A stretch of 40,011 bases of DNA from a virus: IMG/VR virus record IMGVR_UViG_3300027759_000178, positions 1 through 40,011 of that record. One strand, given 5' to 3'. The position numbers and the translations under genes are program-made. The notes under the pieces are model-generated. The model did no database searches. It saw only the letters and a list, made by a program, of their open reading frames with translations, and had not been told where the DNA came from. This document shows, in pieces, positions 5,656-12,721 of this stretch; the stretch's first letter is position 1; each line of letters starts with the position of its first letter.

Positions 5656-6255
5656 CTAAGAGGATATTCTCATAGGCATAATTAACGCACTCCACTTGAT
5701 ATTCTTATTCTCCGGTAATTGAACGGTAATAGGCTTACCAGCTCCAGAGAATATAAGTTTAATTCCCTCCTTCTTACCAGCTATCTTGCCATAATCTGCC
5801 AGTAGAGCCGGATTAAGCATTACTTCTCCGATAGGTGAAGGGTTACTGGTATCGGGGAATAGGTGATCGCTAGGAGGGAAAGTACCGGAGCATAATAGGA
5901 TCGTAAGTGTATTAGAGTTATAGGTAACACTTAGCATATCTCCTACGCGGGAGAGCTGAACCTCCCGCTCCCACTTCTCCTCCTTAATTAGCGTGATAAC
6001 ACGCTTAATATCTAATAGTGGGATAAGGCTAGAGGATAGATCTCCCTCTCCTACTACTTCTCCCTTAATTAAGCGATACCTATCGGTAGCGCGAGCGATT
6101 ATCTTGCCCTCTCCCGCTTCGATATTTACCGCGTTAAGGGTAGGGAGGGTACTATCCTTACTAACGCATAGGCTCACTCCTTCTAATAGCTCCCGTAGTA
6201 GCGTAGCCTTCACGCTAATAGTATCGGTAGCCTTCTCTTGAATTGTGCTAGTCAT
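5656..6255 (-). CDS. Half-size DNA polymerase III beta-clamp-like protein
   Basis: The 199-residue product has clamp signatures. TLPTLNAVNIEAGEGKIIARATDRYRL (residues about 37-63) matches the DnaN pattern 'LPvL..v.lea....l.atD', and the chain ends with ALIMPMRI, the typical clamp C-terminus. A bacterial clamp has three domains and about 370 residues, so one domain or more is missing. It may form a trimeric or otherwise altered ring, or bind clamp partners without being a ring. ATG 6255 has AAGGGGTAAGA upstream. RNA element B precedes it and the 17-bp hairpin follows. Confidence 0.8.
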   Translation of the reverse strand: MTSTIQEKATDTISVKATLLRELLEGVSLCVSKDSTLPTLNAVNIEAGEGKIIARATDRYRLIKGEVVGEGDLSSSLIPLLDIKRVITLIKEEKWEREVQLSRVGDMLSVTYNSNTLTILLCSGTFPPSDHLFPDTSNPSPIGEVMLNPALLADYGKIAGKKEGIKLIFSGAGKPITVQLPENKNIKWSALIMPMRISS

Positions 6256-6280
6256 ATTCTTACCCCTTATTTATTCTCGC

Positions 6281-6360
6281 CCTCTCCCACTATGGGAGCC
6301 GGTCGTAGCGTTAAGGCTACGCTCCCCTCCTCCGATAGTCAATCACCGGAGGAGGAGCGT
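6281..6360 (-). ncRNA. Structured 5'-UTR RNA element, copy B
   Basis: This copy aligns base for base with 4762-4841 (offset 1519, no gaps). The long hairpin has arms 6319-6334 and 6347-6360 with a 12-nt loop; its inner nine pairs are perfect and mostly different in sequence from copy A. The short hairpin CTCCCA/TGGGAG (6284-6298) and the linker with GGTCGTA and TAAGGCTACGCT are conserved. It lies 26 bases upstream of the clamp-like gene start in the leftward direction. Confidence 0.72.
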
Positions 6361-6366
6361 GTAGGC

Positions 6367-6468
6367 TTACTCACCCTCCTTCACACAATTACACCAGCCA
6401 CCTAAGTTTAACCTGCCACACTTAGGGCAATTCCAAAATTTATTCTTTAACGGGTCAATATCGCTCAC
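6367..6468 (-). CDS. 33-residue zinc-ribbon microprotein
   Basis: A GTG-started product with WNCPKCGRLNLGGWCNC, two cysteine pairs in 15 residues, a minimal zinc ribbon. GGGGAGGGGTAA lies directly upstream, and the start overlaps the TGA of the preceding membrane microprotein (GTGA). RNA element B begins six bases after its stop. Function unknown. Confidence 0.7.
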   Translation of the reverse strand: MSDIDPLKNKFWNCPKCGRLNLGGWCNCVKEGE

Positions 6469-6599
6469 TTACCCCTCCCCTCTCCCGCTCTCACTCTCTC
6501 TAATCCTTCTCTATGGAATTGCAACGCGCTAGAGATTAGGAGCGGGATCACTACCGCGTAGCCTAGAGCTAGGGTAAGGATCGTTAGAGATCTATTCAC
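6465..6599 (-). CDS. Single-span membrane microprotein
   Basis: A 44-residue product from GTG 6599. It has one hydrophobic segment, about residues 4-25 (LTILTLALGYAVVIPLLISS), followed by a basic tail ending RAGEGRGK. The segment is long enough to cross a membrane. The ribosome site GAGAGGGGTATCTA is good. It overlaps both neighbours. A regulatory or host-membrane role is possible but not shown. Confidence 0.68.
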   Translation of the reverse strand: MNRSLTILTLALGYAVVIPLLISSALQFHREGLERVRAGEGRGK

Positions 6600-6738
6600 T
6601 AGATACCCCTCTCTCTTGCTTGAATAGCCAGACACTCTCGCGTCGCGTGTAGCCGTAATAGGTGCGGGTCAATAGATAGCCGTCTACTATGTCGCAGATC
6701 TGCCACGCTCCCGCGTGGCTTAGCCGTTGAATTGTCAT
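6592..6738 (-). CDS. Microprotein of unknown function
   Basis: A 48-residue product rich in aromatic and basic residues (GYLLTRTYYGYTRRESVWLFKQ). GAAGGGGTAGAG precedes ATG 6738. It overlaps the downstream gene by 8 bases. Not recognised. Confidence 0.66.
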   Translation of the reverse strand: MTIQRLSHAGAWQICDIVDGYLLTRTYYGYTRRESVWLFKQERGVSSE

Positions 6739-6740
6739 CT

Positions 6741-6875
6741 CTACCCCTTCTCCATACCTTCGAGCGTGAGTACTATCGCCCTGATGATCTCCTGATCGTT
6801 GAACCCTTTAGAGCGTAGTTGCTCGATTATGGCGCGGGCGTAATCCTTGCCTAGTTCGCTAGTTTGATTAGTCAT
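6741..6875 (-). CDS. Helical microprotein of unknown function
   Basis: A 44-residue product, mostly helical: KDYARAIIEQLRSKGF then NDQEIIRAIVLTLEGMEKG. The arrangement could be a small helical domain that binds a protein or DNA. The ATG at 6875 has AAGGGGTAAGTA upstream and follows the GC-rich hairpin at 6914-6959. Confidence 0.68.
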   Translation of the reverse strand: MTNQTSELGKDYARAIIEQLRSKGFNDQEIIRAIVLTLEGMEKG

Positions 6876-6913
6876 TACTTACCCCTTACTTATCCGGCTC
6901 CTTGCCAGATAGT

Positions 6914-6959
6914 GCGCGGGTGGGGTATCGCTCCCCGCAAGGCTCCACTAGCCCCGCGC
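6914..6959 (-). promoter_or_regulatory. GC-rich two-level hairpin between leftward genes
   Basis: GCGCGGG (6914-6920) pairs with CCCGCGC (6953-6959), and inside GGGG (6922-6925) pairs with CCCC (6933-6936). It starts ten bases after the stop of the gene at 6969. There is no U-tract on the leftward strand, so it is not a plain terminator. It holds the same position, ahead of an AAGGGGTAAG start, as the other leftward-unit hairpins. Confidence 0.6.
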
Positions 6960-6968
6960 CATTACTTA

Positions 6969-7295
6969 CTAGGCGTTGATCTCCTCCTTATCGTCAATCT
7001 CCTGCTCTAGCTCCTTTACCGCCTCCGAAAATAGATCCGAATAGTAAAGATATAAGTCTAGAGTCATAAGCCGGAGAATATCCGGCTCCCCTTCATAACC
7101 TAACTCTCCTGATCCCCGATTATCATAATCGGAGGGCATCTCTCCCCACTCTTTAAGGATCTGGTAGTTATAGATAGGGAGATGACTATCTATGATCTCT
7201 CCTGATCTATCTTTAATCTCCTCTAGATCTCCTCCTTGTGATAGCTCTAATTGAATCTCCTCTTTAATCTGCTTAACAATTTGGAAGTCCATCAT
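6969..7295 (-). CDS. Acidic protein of unknown function
   Basis: A 108-residue strongly acidic product, with LPIYNYQILKEWGEMPSDYD in the middle and an aromatic/acidic end (LDLYLYYSDLFSEAVKELEQEIDDKEE). Acidic DNA-mimic and antirestriction-type proteins can look like this, but no motif proves it. ATG 7295 overlaps the preceding stop. Confidence 0.75.
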   Translation of the reverse strand: MMDFQIVKQIKEEIQLELSQGGDLEEIKDRSGEIIDSHLPIYNYQILKEWGEMPSDYDNRGSGELGYEGEPDILRLMTLDLYLYYSDLFSEAVKELEQEIDDKEEINA

Positions 7296-7543
7296 TACTT
7301 AATCATCTCCTTTAGTAGAGCCTTACAAGCTCTAGCGGTCTCCCCGCGATAAGAGCCAGCATTAGCTAGAAAATACATCACTACACTCTTGCAACTATCG
7401 GCATAGTAGCTCCCTTCTATGTCGTTGATCTCCTTCATAGCGTTTAGGTAATCAAGCGCATAAGGAGAGATATTTTTCCAATCGTTAGCGATCAAGTGAG
7501 CTATATCGCTTACCTTATATTTATCGGTGATCGTGTTAGTCAT
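7295..7543 (-). CDS. Conserved phage-type small protein, first gene of the leftward unit
   Basis: An 82-residue product with SYYADSCKSVVMYFLANAGS followed by YRGETARACKALLKEM. Proteins of this pattern occur in actinophages as short hypotheticals. GAAGGGGTAACTA precedes ATG 7543. It appears to be the first clear gene of the leftward unit; the region upstream holds repeats and hairpins that may control it. Confidence 0.75.
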   Translation of the reverse strand: MTNTITDKYKVSDIAHLIANDWKNISPYALDYLNAMKEINDIEGSYYADSCKSVVMYFLANAGSYRGETARACKALLKEMIK

Positions 7544-7565
7544 TAGTTACCCCTTCAATAGGCGG

Positions 7566-7649
7566 GAGCTATTCTCTCGCTCTAGTGATAAGTGTAGAGC
7601 TAGGGGTGAGCTTGTCAATAAGCCACGAGCTATTTAATCCGGAGCTATT
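7566..7649. repeat. Three direct GAGCTATT repeats
   Basis: GAGCTATT occurs at 7566-7573, 7627-7634 and 7642-7649, always in the same direction, just upstream of the first leftward gene. Between them GCTCTA (7579-7584) pairs with TAGAGC (7595-7600). These may be operator sites or part of a leader. No coding sequence is convincing in this gap. Confidence 0.55.
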
Positions 7650-7977
7650 ACCGGAGCCAGCTAGGGAATACCTGCCCCGCGTTACCTTGCCAGTTTATTA
7701 TTATTAAGGGGGAACCCTGCCGATCTACTAGCCAGCCCCGCTCTTTATTCTTACCGAACGCCACCGAACCGCCCCGCGTTGCCCCGTATCTGCCCCGCAT
7801 TACCGCCAGAAAATACCCGCCCCGCCTACCGGCAACGACCCGCCTATTGTTGAATTGTGCGTCGCCCTGTACTGTACTCCCCAAATAAATATCTACACTA
7901 AATGGGGGGGCTGTATATACCAGTATGTCCGTATTTAGATAGTGAGTTAGATCACATTCTAAAGATTTATTTTCCAA
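7648..7977 (-). CDS. Doubtful open frame over the repeat region
   Basis: A 109-residue frame from TTG 7977 without a visible ribosome site. Its glycine/arginine-rich middle is encoded by the GCCCCGC-type repeats, so the frame may be a by-product of them. The composition (GGYFLAVMRGRYGATRGG) could still be a small basic protein. It is listed so that the stretch is not left blank. Confidence 0.25.
   Translation of the reverse strand: MENKSLECDLTHYLNTDILVYTAPPFSVDIYLGSTVQGDAQFNNRRVVAGRRGGYFLAVMRGRYGATRGGSVAFGKNKERGWLVDRQGSPLIIINWQGNAGQVFPSWLR
7674..7825. repeat. Iteron-like cluster of GCCCCGC boxes
   Basis: GCCCCGC lies at 7674-7680, 7735-7741, 7771-7777, 7792-7798 and 7819-7825, with a near copy GCCCCGT at 7781-7787, all in one direction. 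Several are followed by a similar GTTACC or ATTACC. In an AT-leaning genome a GC-rich seven-base box recurring six times in 152 bases is striking. It may be a binding array for a replication initiator or a regulator. Confidence 0.6.
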
Positions 7978-7979
7978 AA

Positions 7980-8177
7980 GCGGGAAATAGGGTATTTTTC
8001 CCGCCTTAGTATAAGTAGGGGGCGGAACGCCCCAGAAGTGTAACGATTGGGGCTGACGCCCCCGATTAAGGCTACTTCGGTGTAACCTCCGTAGCCCCTA
8101 TGGCGTAGGAGGTAATAACCCCTATAAACGCCTCCGGCGCTTTTTAGTGCGGATAGCTCTATTGTTTTCCAAACAAT
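7980..8177. other. Non-coding region with six consecutive hairpins
   Basis: Six inverted repeats follow one another: 7980-8004 (8-bp arms GCGGGAAA/TTTCCCGC), 8019-8033 (GGGGCG/CGCCCC), 8049-8062 (GGGGC/GCCCC), 8070-8096 (GGCTAC/GTAGCC), 8129-8139 (CGCC/GGCG, then TTTTT) and 8161-8177 (ATTGTTT/AAACAAT). The region lies between the leftward and late rightward units, directly before the DnaA boxes and the terminase. A leftward open frame spans it, but hairpin content and lack of protein character argue against coding. An origin, a packaging site or divergent control are all possible. Confidence 0.68.
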
Positions 8178-8223
8178 CGCTCCGATGACATTTTCCCTCT
8201 GGTGCAAAACTGATTGCAGCCGG

Positions 8224-8244
8224 TTATCCACAGGTTTATCCACA
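8224..8244 (+). promoter_or_regulatory. Two tandem perfect DnaA boxes
   Basis: TTATCCACA occurs at 8224-8232 and again at 8236-8244 in the same orientation, 12 bases apart. Both match the bacterial DnaA box consensus exactly. They end at the ribosome site of the terminase gene. Host DnaA could act here as replication initiator or as a transcription regulator of the late unit. Confidence 0.75.
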
Positions 8245-8253
8245 AGGAGACTA

Positions 8254-10122
8254 ATGGCTGAAAATACAGCCGACATAGCCAAGCGAATTATTTTAACTTG
8301 CGTGGCAGAAGGTATGACAGTAGAAGAGGCTTGCAAATCCGCAGGCAAATCTATTAAGTCATACGAATACTACCGGCGCACCGATAGGGCATTTGCAGAC
8401 AAAGCCGATCGCACCAGGCTAGGACTTCGGGATAAGGTCTTTGCATCCACAGATGTAATGGACTTAGACTTTATATCTTTCAGGGAGCGCTTCTTGCATT
8501 CCCAGACTTTTCCACACCAGAAGAACTTAATAGATGTTATCCAGGGACGTGAGCCATCTTGGCTCCACCCATCTATGAAATACGAAAAGGGTCAAGATAG
8601 TCGTATCTTGTTAAACATCCCACCAAACCACGCGAAGTCTATGACTATCACTGTGGATTATGTGACCTGGATGCTTTGCCAGAACCCAAACTTTAGAATA
8701 CTTATAGTATCCCAGACTCAACGTTTGGCTGCTGACTTTCTCTACGCCATCAAGCAACGACTGACTCATCCAATGTATGAAGACTTACAAGCAGCTTACG
8801 CTGCTGGCGTAGGGTTTAACACTAAGAGTGCTTCTTGGCAGGCAACTCGCGTCACCTTTGGTGATGAACTACGGGAATCCTCTGAGAAAGATCCCAATAT
8901 AGAAGCCGTTGGTATCGGCGGTCAGATCTACGGTAAACGTGCAGATATGATTATAGTAGATGACGCAGTTACTTTATCTAATGCCAATGACTTTGAACGC
9001 CAGATCAAGTGGTTGAACCAGGATGTTAGATCCCGTCTCAACCCTACCGGTAAATTGATTATTGTCGGTACCCGCGTATCTGCTATTGATCTGTATCGTG
9101 AGCTACGCAACGAAGATCGCTACCCTGGCGGAATAGTTCCTTGGACTTATCTGGCTATGCCAGCTCTATTGGAAACAAATGAGGATCCTGCTAAGTGGGA
9201 AACTCTCTGGCCTTATACCGATGTACCTTTTGATGGACAGACTGAAGAGGATAAACATCCAGAGACTGGACTATATCCTAGATGGAATGGTCAAAACCTT
9301 TGGAATGAACGCCAGCAGATGGATACATCTACTTGGGCTTTGGTTTACCAGCAACAAGATATATCCGATGATGCAATCTTTGATCCGGTTTGTGTGCGTG
9401 GTTCTATTGATGGTATGCGTAAGTCTGGACCATTGACCCCAGGCCATCCTGGTCATCCTAAGAGTATTAATGGTTTTGTAACTGTATGTGGATTAGATCC
9501 TGCTATGGTAGGAGATACCGCAGTTGTCTGTTATGCGATTGATCGCACTACATATAAGAGATACATCGTTGACACAATTAAAATTACGCGGCCTACTCCG
9601 GCCCAGATTCGCCAGATCATATTTGACTGGACTGTTACCTACGCACCCAGTGAGTGGATAGTTGAGAAGAACGCCTTTCAGGCTTTCCTTACCCAAGATG
9701 AAGGTATCAGACAATACCTAGCTAATCGTGGTGTGAGATTAAGAGAACACCATACTGGTAATAACAAATGGGATTCCGGCTTTGGTGTGGCATCTATGTC
9801 CACCTTGTTTGGCACTAAGCAGGAAGATGGTAAACACCATCGAGATAACTTAATACATTTACCTAGCGATCAGACCGAGAATGTTAAATCATTGATTGAA
9901 CAGTTAGTTACTTGGTCACCTACTACAAAGGGTAAAACAGATATGGTGATGGCTCTTTGGTTCTGTGAAATCAGAGCAAGAGAGATTATCAATTACGGTA
10001 ACAACAATGTACATCATATGAAAAACCCTTTCCTATCTAGGGCAGAGTTAAGCAAACGCGCAGTGGTAAATATAGAAGATCTGCTAGAAGCACAACAAGA
10101 CCAAAAGAAACAATTCATCTAA
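8254..10122 (+). CDS. terL: Terminase large subunit
   Basis: The 622-residue product packages DNA into the prohead. The ATPase half has a Walker A-like NIPPNHAKSMT (about residues 120-130) and Walker B MIIVDD (about 232-237). The C-terminal RNase H-like nuclease has GLDPAMVGDTAVV (about 413), WIVEKNAFQ (about 468) and KTDMVMALW (about 562), with the expected acidic residues. ATG 8254 with AAGGAGA upstream is chosen over ATG 8185, whose extra residues overlap the DnaA boxes and look non-coding. No separate small subunit was recognised. This is the first gene of the late unit. Confidence 0.95.
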   Translation: MAENTADIAKRIILTCVAEGMTVEEACKSAGKSIKSYEYYRRTDRAFADKADRTRLGLRDKVFASTDVMDLDFISFRERFLHSQTFPHQKNLIDVIQGREPSWLHPSMKYEKGQDSRILLNIPPNHAKSMTITVDYVTWMLCQNPNFRILIVSQTQRLAADFLYAIKQRLTHPMYEDLQAAYAAGVGFNTKSASWQATRVTFGDELRESSEKDPNIEAVGIGGQIYGKRADMIIVDDAVTLSNANDFERQIKWLNQDVRSRLNPTGKLIIVGTRVSAIDLYRELRNEDRYPGGIVPWTYLAMPALLETNEDPAKWETLWPYTDVPFDGQTEEDKHPETGLYPRWNGQNLWNERQQMDTSTWALVYQQQDISDDAIFDPVCVRGSIDGMRKSGPLTPGHPGHPKSINGFVTVCGLDPAMVGDTAVVCYAIDRTTYKRYIVDTIKITRPTPAQIRQIIFDWTVTYAPSEWIVEKNAFQAFLTQDEGIRQYLANRGVRLREHHTGNNKWDSGFGVASMSTLFGTKQEDGKHHRDNLIHLPSDQTENVKSLIEQLVTWSPTTKGKTDMVMALWFCEIRAREIINYGNNNVHHMKNPFLSRAELSKRAVVNIEDLLEAQQDQKKQFI

Positions 10123-10132
10123 GGAGAATAAA

Positions 10133-10597
10133 ATGCCAGCACCAAAAAAAGGTATGACATCTGCTCAAAAAGCACGTGACAAAGCATCCGGCACATCAGT
10201 TACTAAAGTAACTACTAACAAAAGCGTAAAAGATCAATTATTTAGCCCAATGGTCTCAAGCACCCCATCAAGCAAGGCTAAAGTATTAGCAGCAAACACC
10301 CCGTATACACTTAAAAATAAAAATAGCAAGATGCCTGTAACTAAAGTAAGTGGTCTTACTCGTATGACAACTAAGCGAGTACCATCTGATGCTTATGATA
10401 CTTTGGAAAGACTTGCAGATGCACAAAACTTAACAGGTAAAGCAAAAGAAAAAGCAATCGCTAGTGCTTTCAAAGTTGTTTCTAGTCGTATGCAATCTGA
10501 TCGCAATCGCACAGCCAATCGTGCTGAAGCATCTGAAAAAAGAAATGCAAAAGGAACTAAGAACGTTAGCAATACCTCAAAACTTATCGGCGGTTAG
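10133..10597 (+). CDS. Basic lysine-rich protein between terminase and portal
   Basis: The 154-residue product is rich in lysine, serine and threonine, starts MPAPKKGMTSAQKARDKASG and ends in a charged helix. AAGGAGAATAAA precedes the ATG. Low complexity and basic charge suggest DNA or capsid binding, but no family is recognised. Its position between terminase and portal suggests a head-related role. Confidence 0.75.
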   Translation: MPAPKKGMTSAQKARDKASGTSVTKVTTNKSVKDQLFSPMVSSTPSSKAKVLAANTPYTLKNKNSKMPVTKVSGLTRMTTKRVPSDAYDTLERLADAQNLTGKAKEKAIASAFKVVSSRMQSDRNRTANRAEASEKRNAKGTKNVSNTSKLIGG

Positions 10598-10605
10598 GAA
10601 CTAAT

Positions 10606-12348
10606 TTGTTAACAGCAAAAGAAGTAGCAGCAAAGGTATCGCGTCTTCAATCGCGTTATGCTGCTCGTGACCAAAGGATGCGGGATGTACTATCGGTACG
10701 TCAAGGCGATATTGGTAAAGTTTATCCAGCGATGTTCTCCGAGGATTATCCAAAACCTTTAGTTGCAAACTTTATTGATGTTGCTGCTCGTGATCTAGCA
10801 GAAGCGATGGCACCTCTGCCATCATTCAACTGTTCTGCATCCAATATGGTCTCTGATGCTGCTCGTAAGAGTGCAGATACTCGTACTCGGATTGTAAACT
10901 ACTACGCTAGTTCCTCAGAACTACAGATCCAAATGTACTCCGGTGCTGATTGGTTTAATACCTACGGTATGTTACCTGGTATTGTCGAGGTAGATTATGA
11001 AACAAATACACCAAAGATTCGTTTACTTAATCCATTTGGCGTTTACCCAGAGATGGACCGCTTCGGTCGCACCGTATCTTTAACCCAAGTGGTTCAGATG
11101 GACCCTGAGACTTTGGCTGCTATGTATCCAGAGTTTGCAAAAGATATTCTTCCACGCCAACAGTACGGACAAAGCGCAACCTATATTGATATGGTTCGCT
11201 ACCACGACAAAGAGCAAGATATGATCTTCCTTCCAAGTCGTAACAACTTAGTTCTTGCTAATACACCAAATCAATTTGGCAAGTGTATGGCTCGTGTGGC
11301 ACAGCGCTTCTCTATTGATGGTGAAGCTCGTGGACAGTTTGATGATGTACTAGCAGTACAACTCGCTCGCGCTCGTTTTGCAGTTCTACAAATTCAAGCA
11401 GCAGAAAAATCTATTCAAGCACCGATTGCTATTCCTCAAGATGTACAGGAGTTAGCACTTGGACCTGACGCTATTCTTCGTTCAGCAAACCCACAGTTAA
11501 TCCGCCGAGTTCCATTAGAACTCCCAACGGGTGTATTTGCTGAGTCTGGTGTACTAGAGCGCGAACTTCGTCTCGGCGCTCGTTATCCAGAGACACGTTC
11601 AGGACAGATCAACGCATCTGTCGTTACAGGTCGTGGAGTCCAGGCGCTTCAAGAAGGCTTTGATACGCAGATTAAATCTGCTCAAGCCCAATTCGCTCGG
11701 TTGTTTACTGAATTGCTTGGACTCTGCCTAGAAGTAGATGAAAAAGTTTTCGGTTCAATGCAAAAAACTATTCGTGGCATTGATGATGGAACTCCATACA
11801 TCCTAAAGTACATTCCATCAAGAGATATCAACAAGGATTACGCTATTGATGTTCGCTACGGCATTATGTCTGGTATGGACCCTAACCGCGCAGTTATTGC
11901 ATTACTACAAATGCGTAGCGATAAGTTAGTTTCCCGCGACTATGCTCGTCGTGAACTGCCAATTGATATGAACGTAACCCAAGAAGAACAAAGAATTGAT
12001 ATTGAAGAAATGCGTGACTCACTGCGAGTAGCAGTTGCACAGTACGCACAAGCCATTCCACAAATGGCAGCAGCAGGACAAGATCCTACAGAAGCTATTA
12101 CTCGTATTGCAGCAGTTATTGCAGGCCGTCAAAAGGGTCAACAACTAGAAACTGTAGTCGAAAAAGCATTTGCTCCACCGCCAGCACCAGAGATGCCGCC
12201 TATGGGAGCAGAACAAGTTCCAGCAGCAGGTATGGTTCCCACCGCTGCCTCGCAGGTTCCTCCCTCTCAAGGTGCAACCCCTGCTGCTGGCCCACAAGCT
12301 CGTCCAGATATAGCACAACTACTAGCCTCCATTGGTGGCGCAGCATAA
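10606..12348 (+). CDS. Portal protein
   Basis: The 580-residue product has the size, place and character of a phage portal, the dodecameric ring at the head vertex. It has an alpha/beta N-terminal wing (YYASSSELQIQMYSGADWFNTYG at residues about 100-125), a central NPFGVYPEMDRFGR segment, and a long helical stem/crown with RYPETRSGQINASVVTGRGV before a helical run. The last about 80 residues are a Pro/Ala/Gln-rich tail. The start is TTG 10606 after TAGGAACT. The assignment rests on position after TerL and overall pattern. Confidence 0.85.
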   Translation: MLTAKEVAAKVSRLQSRYAARDQRMRDVLSVRQGDIGKVYPAMFSEDYPKPLVANFIDVAARDLAEAMAPLPSFNCSASNMVSDAARKSADTRTRIVNYYASSSELQIQMYSGADWFNTYGMLPGIVEVDYETNTPKIRLLNPFGVYPEMDRFGRTVSLTQVVQMDPETLAAMYPEFAKDILPRQQYGQSATYIDMVRYHDKEQDMIFLPSRNNLVLANTPNQFGKCMARVAQRFSIDGEARGQFDDVLAVQLARARFAVLQIQAAEKSIQAPIAIPQDVQELALGPDAILRSANPQLIRRVPLELPTGVFAESGVLERELRLGARYPETRSGQINASVVTGRGVQALQEGFDTQIKSAQAQFARLFTELLGLCLEVDEKVFGSMQKTIRGIDDGTPYILKYIPSRDINKDYAIDVRYGIMSGMDPNRAVIALLQMRSDKLVSRDYARRELPIDMNVTQEEQRIDIEEMRDSLRVAVAQYAQAIPQMAAAGQDPTEAITRIAAVIAGRQKGQQLETVVEKAFAPPPAPEMPPMGAEQVPAAGMVPTAASQVPPSQGATPAAGPQARPDIAQLLASIGGAA

Positions 12349-12362
12349 CTAGGAGGTGGAAT

Positions 12363-12494
12363 ATGAATAAAGGATCACACGCACCGGCACCTGTAAGCAA
12401 GGTAGTCGAAGGTAAAATGGATCACTCCAAACCAGCAGGTGGCGAAGTACGTTTTGGATACGCTCCAGCAGGCCGCAAAGGAAAGAAGGCTTAA
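12363..12494 (+). CDS. 43-residue basic microprotein
   Basis: A short product MNKGSHAPAPVSKVVEGKM continuing to GYAPAGRKGKKA. The ribosome site AGGAGGTGG is one of the strongest in the genome, which supports real translation. Basic, probably disordered and virion-associated; function unknown. Confidence 0.72.
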   Translation: MNKGSHAPAPVSKVVEGKMDHSKPAGGEVRFGYAPAGRKGKKA

Positions 12495-12526
12495 TTGTTT
12501 TCAATAGTGCGTACCGGAGGGTGTAA

Positions 12527-12721
12527 ATGAATCGTCCGGTACGTCCTATTCATTTCGGAATGTTATCAATAGTATTCTTTTTTAATATAACAATGTCAGT
12601 TGCAGGTTTCTTTAAGGAACTACTCTGGCTATTAAATAAACACACTGATTTTGAATCAGAACTTGCATCTCGCATAGATGAGATGCACGAAGACTTAGAA
12701 CAAATGATGAAGGAGGAATAA
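12527..12721 (+). CDS. Small membrane-anchored protein
   Basis: A 64-residue product with one hydrophobic segment (about residues 10-34, FGMLSIVFFFNITMSVAGFF) and an acidic helical tail (DEMHEDLEQMMKEE). GGAGGGTGTAA precedes the ATG. It could be a virion or holin-like component; the position in the head region makes a lysis role less likely. Confidence 0.7.
   Translation: MNRPVRPIHFGMLSIVFFFNITMSVAGFFKELLWLLNKHTDFESELASRIDEMHEDLEQMMKEE

Noticed and set aside
7959-8348. Leftward 129-residue frame across the divergent gap
   Set aside because: It overlaps the terminase start and the DnaA boxes, and its second half is the hairpin region; no protein family character.
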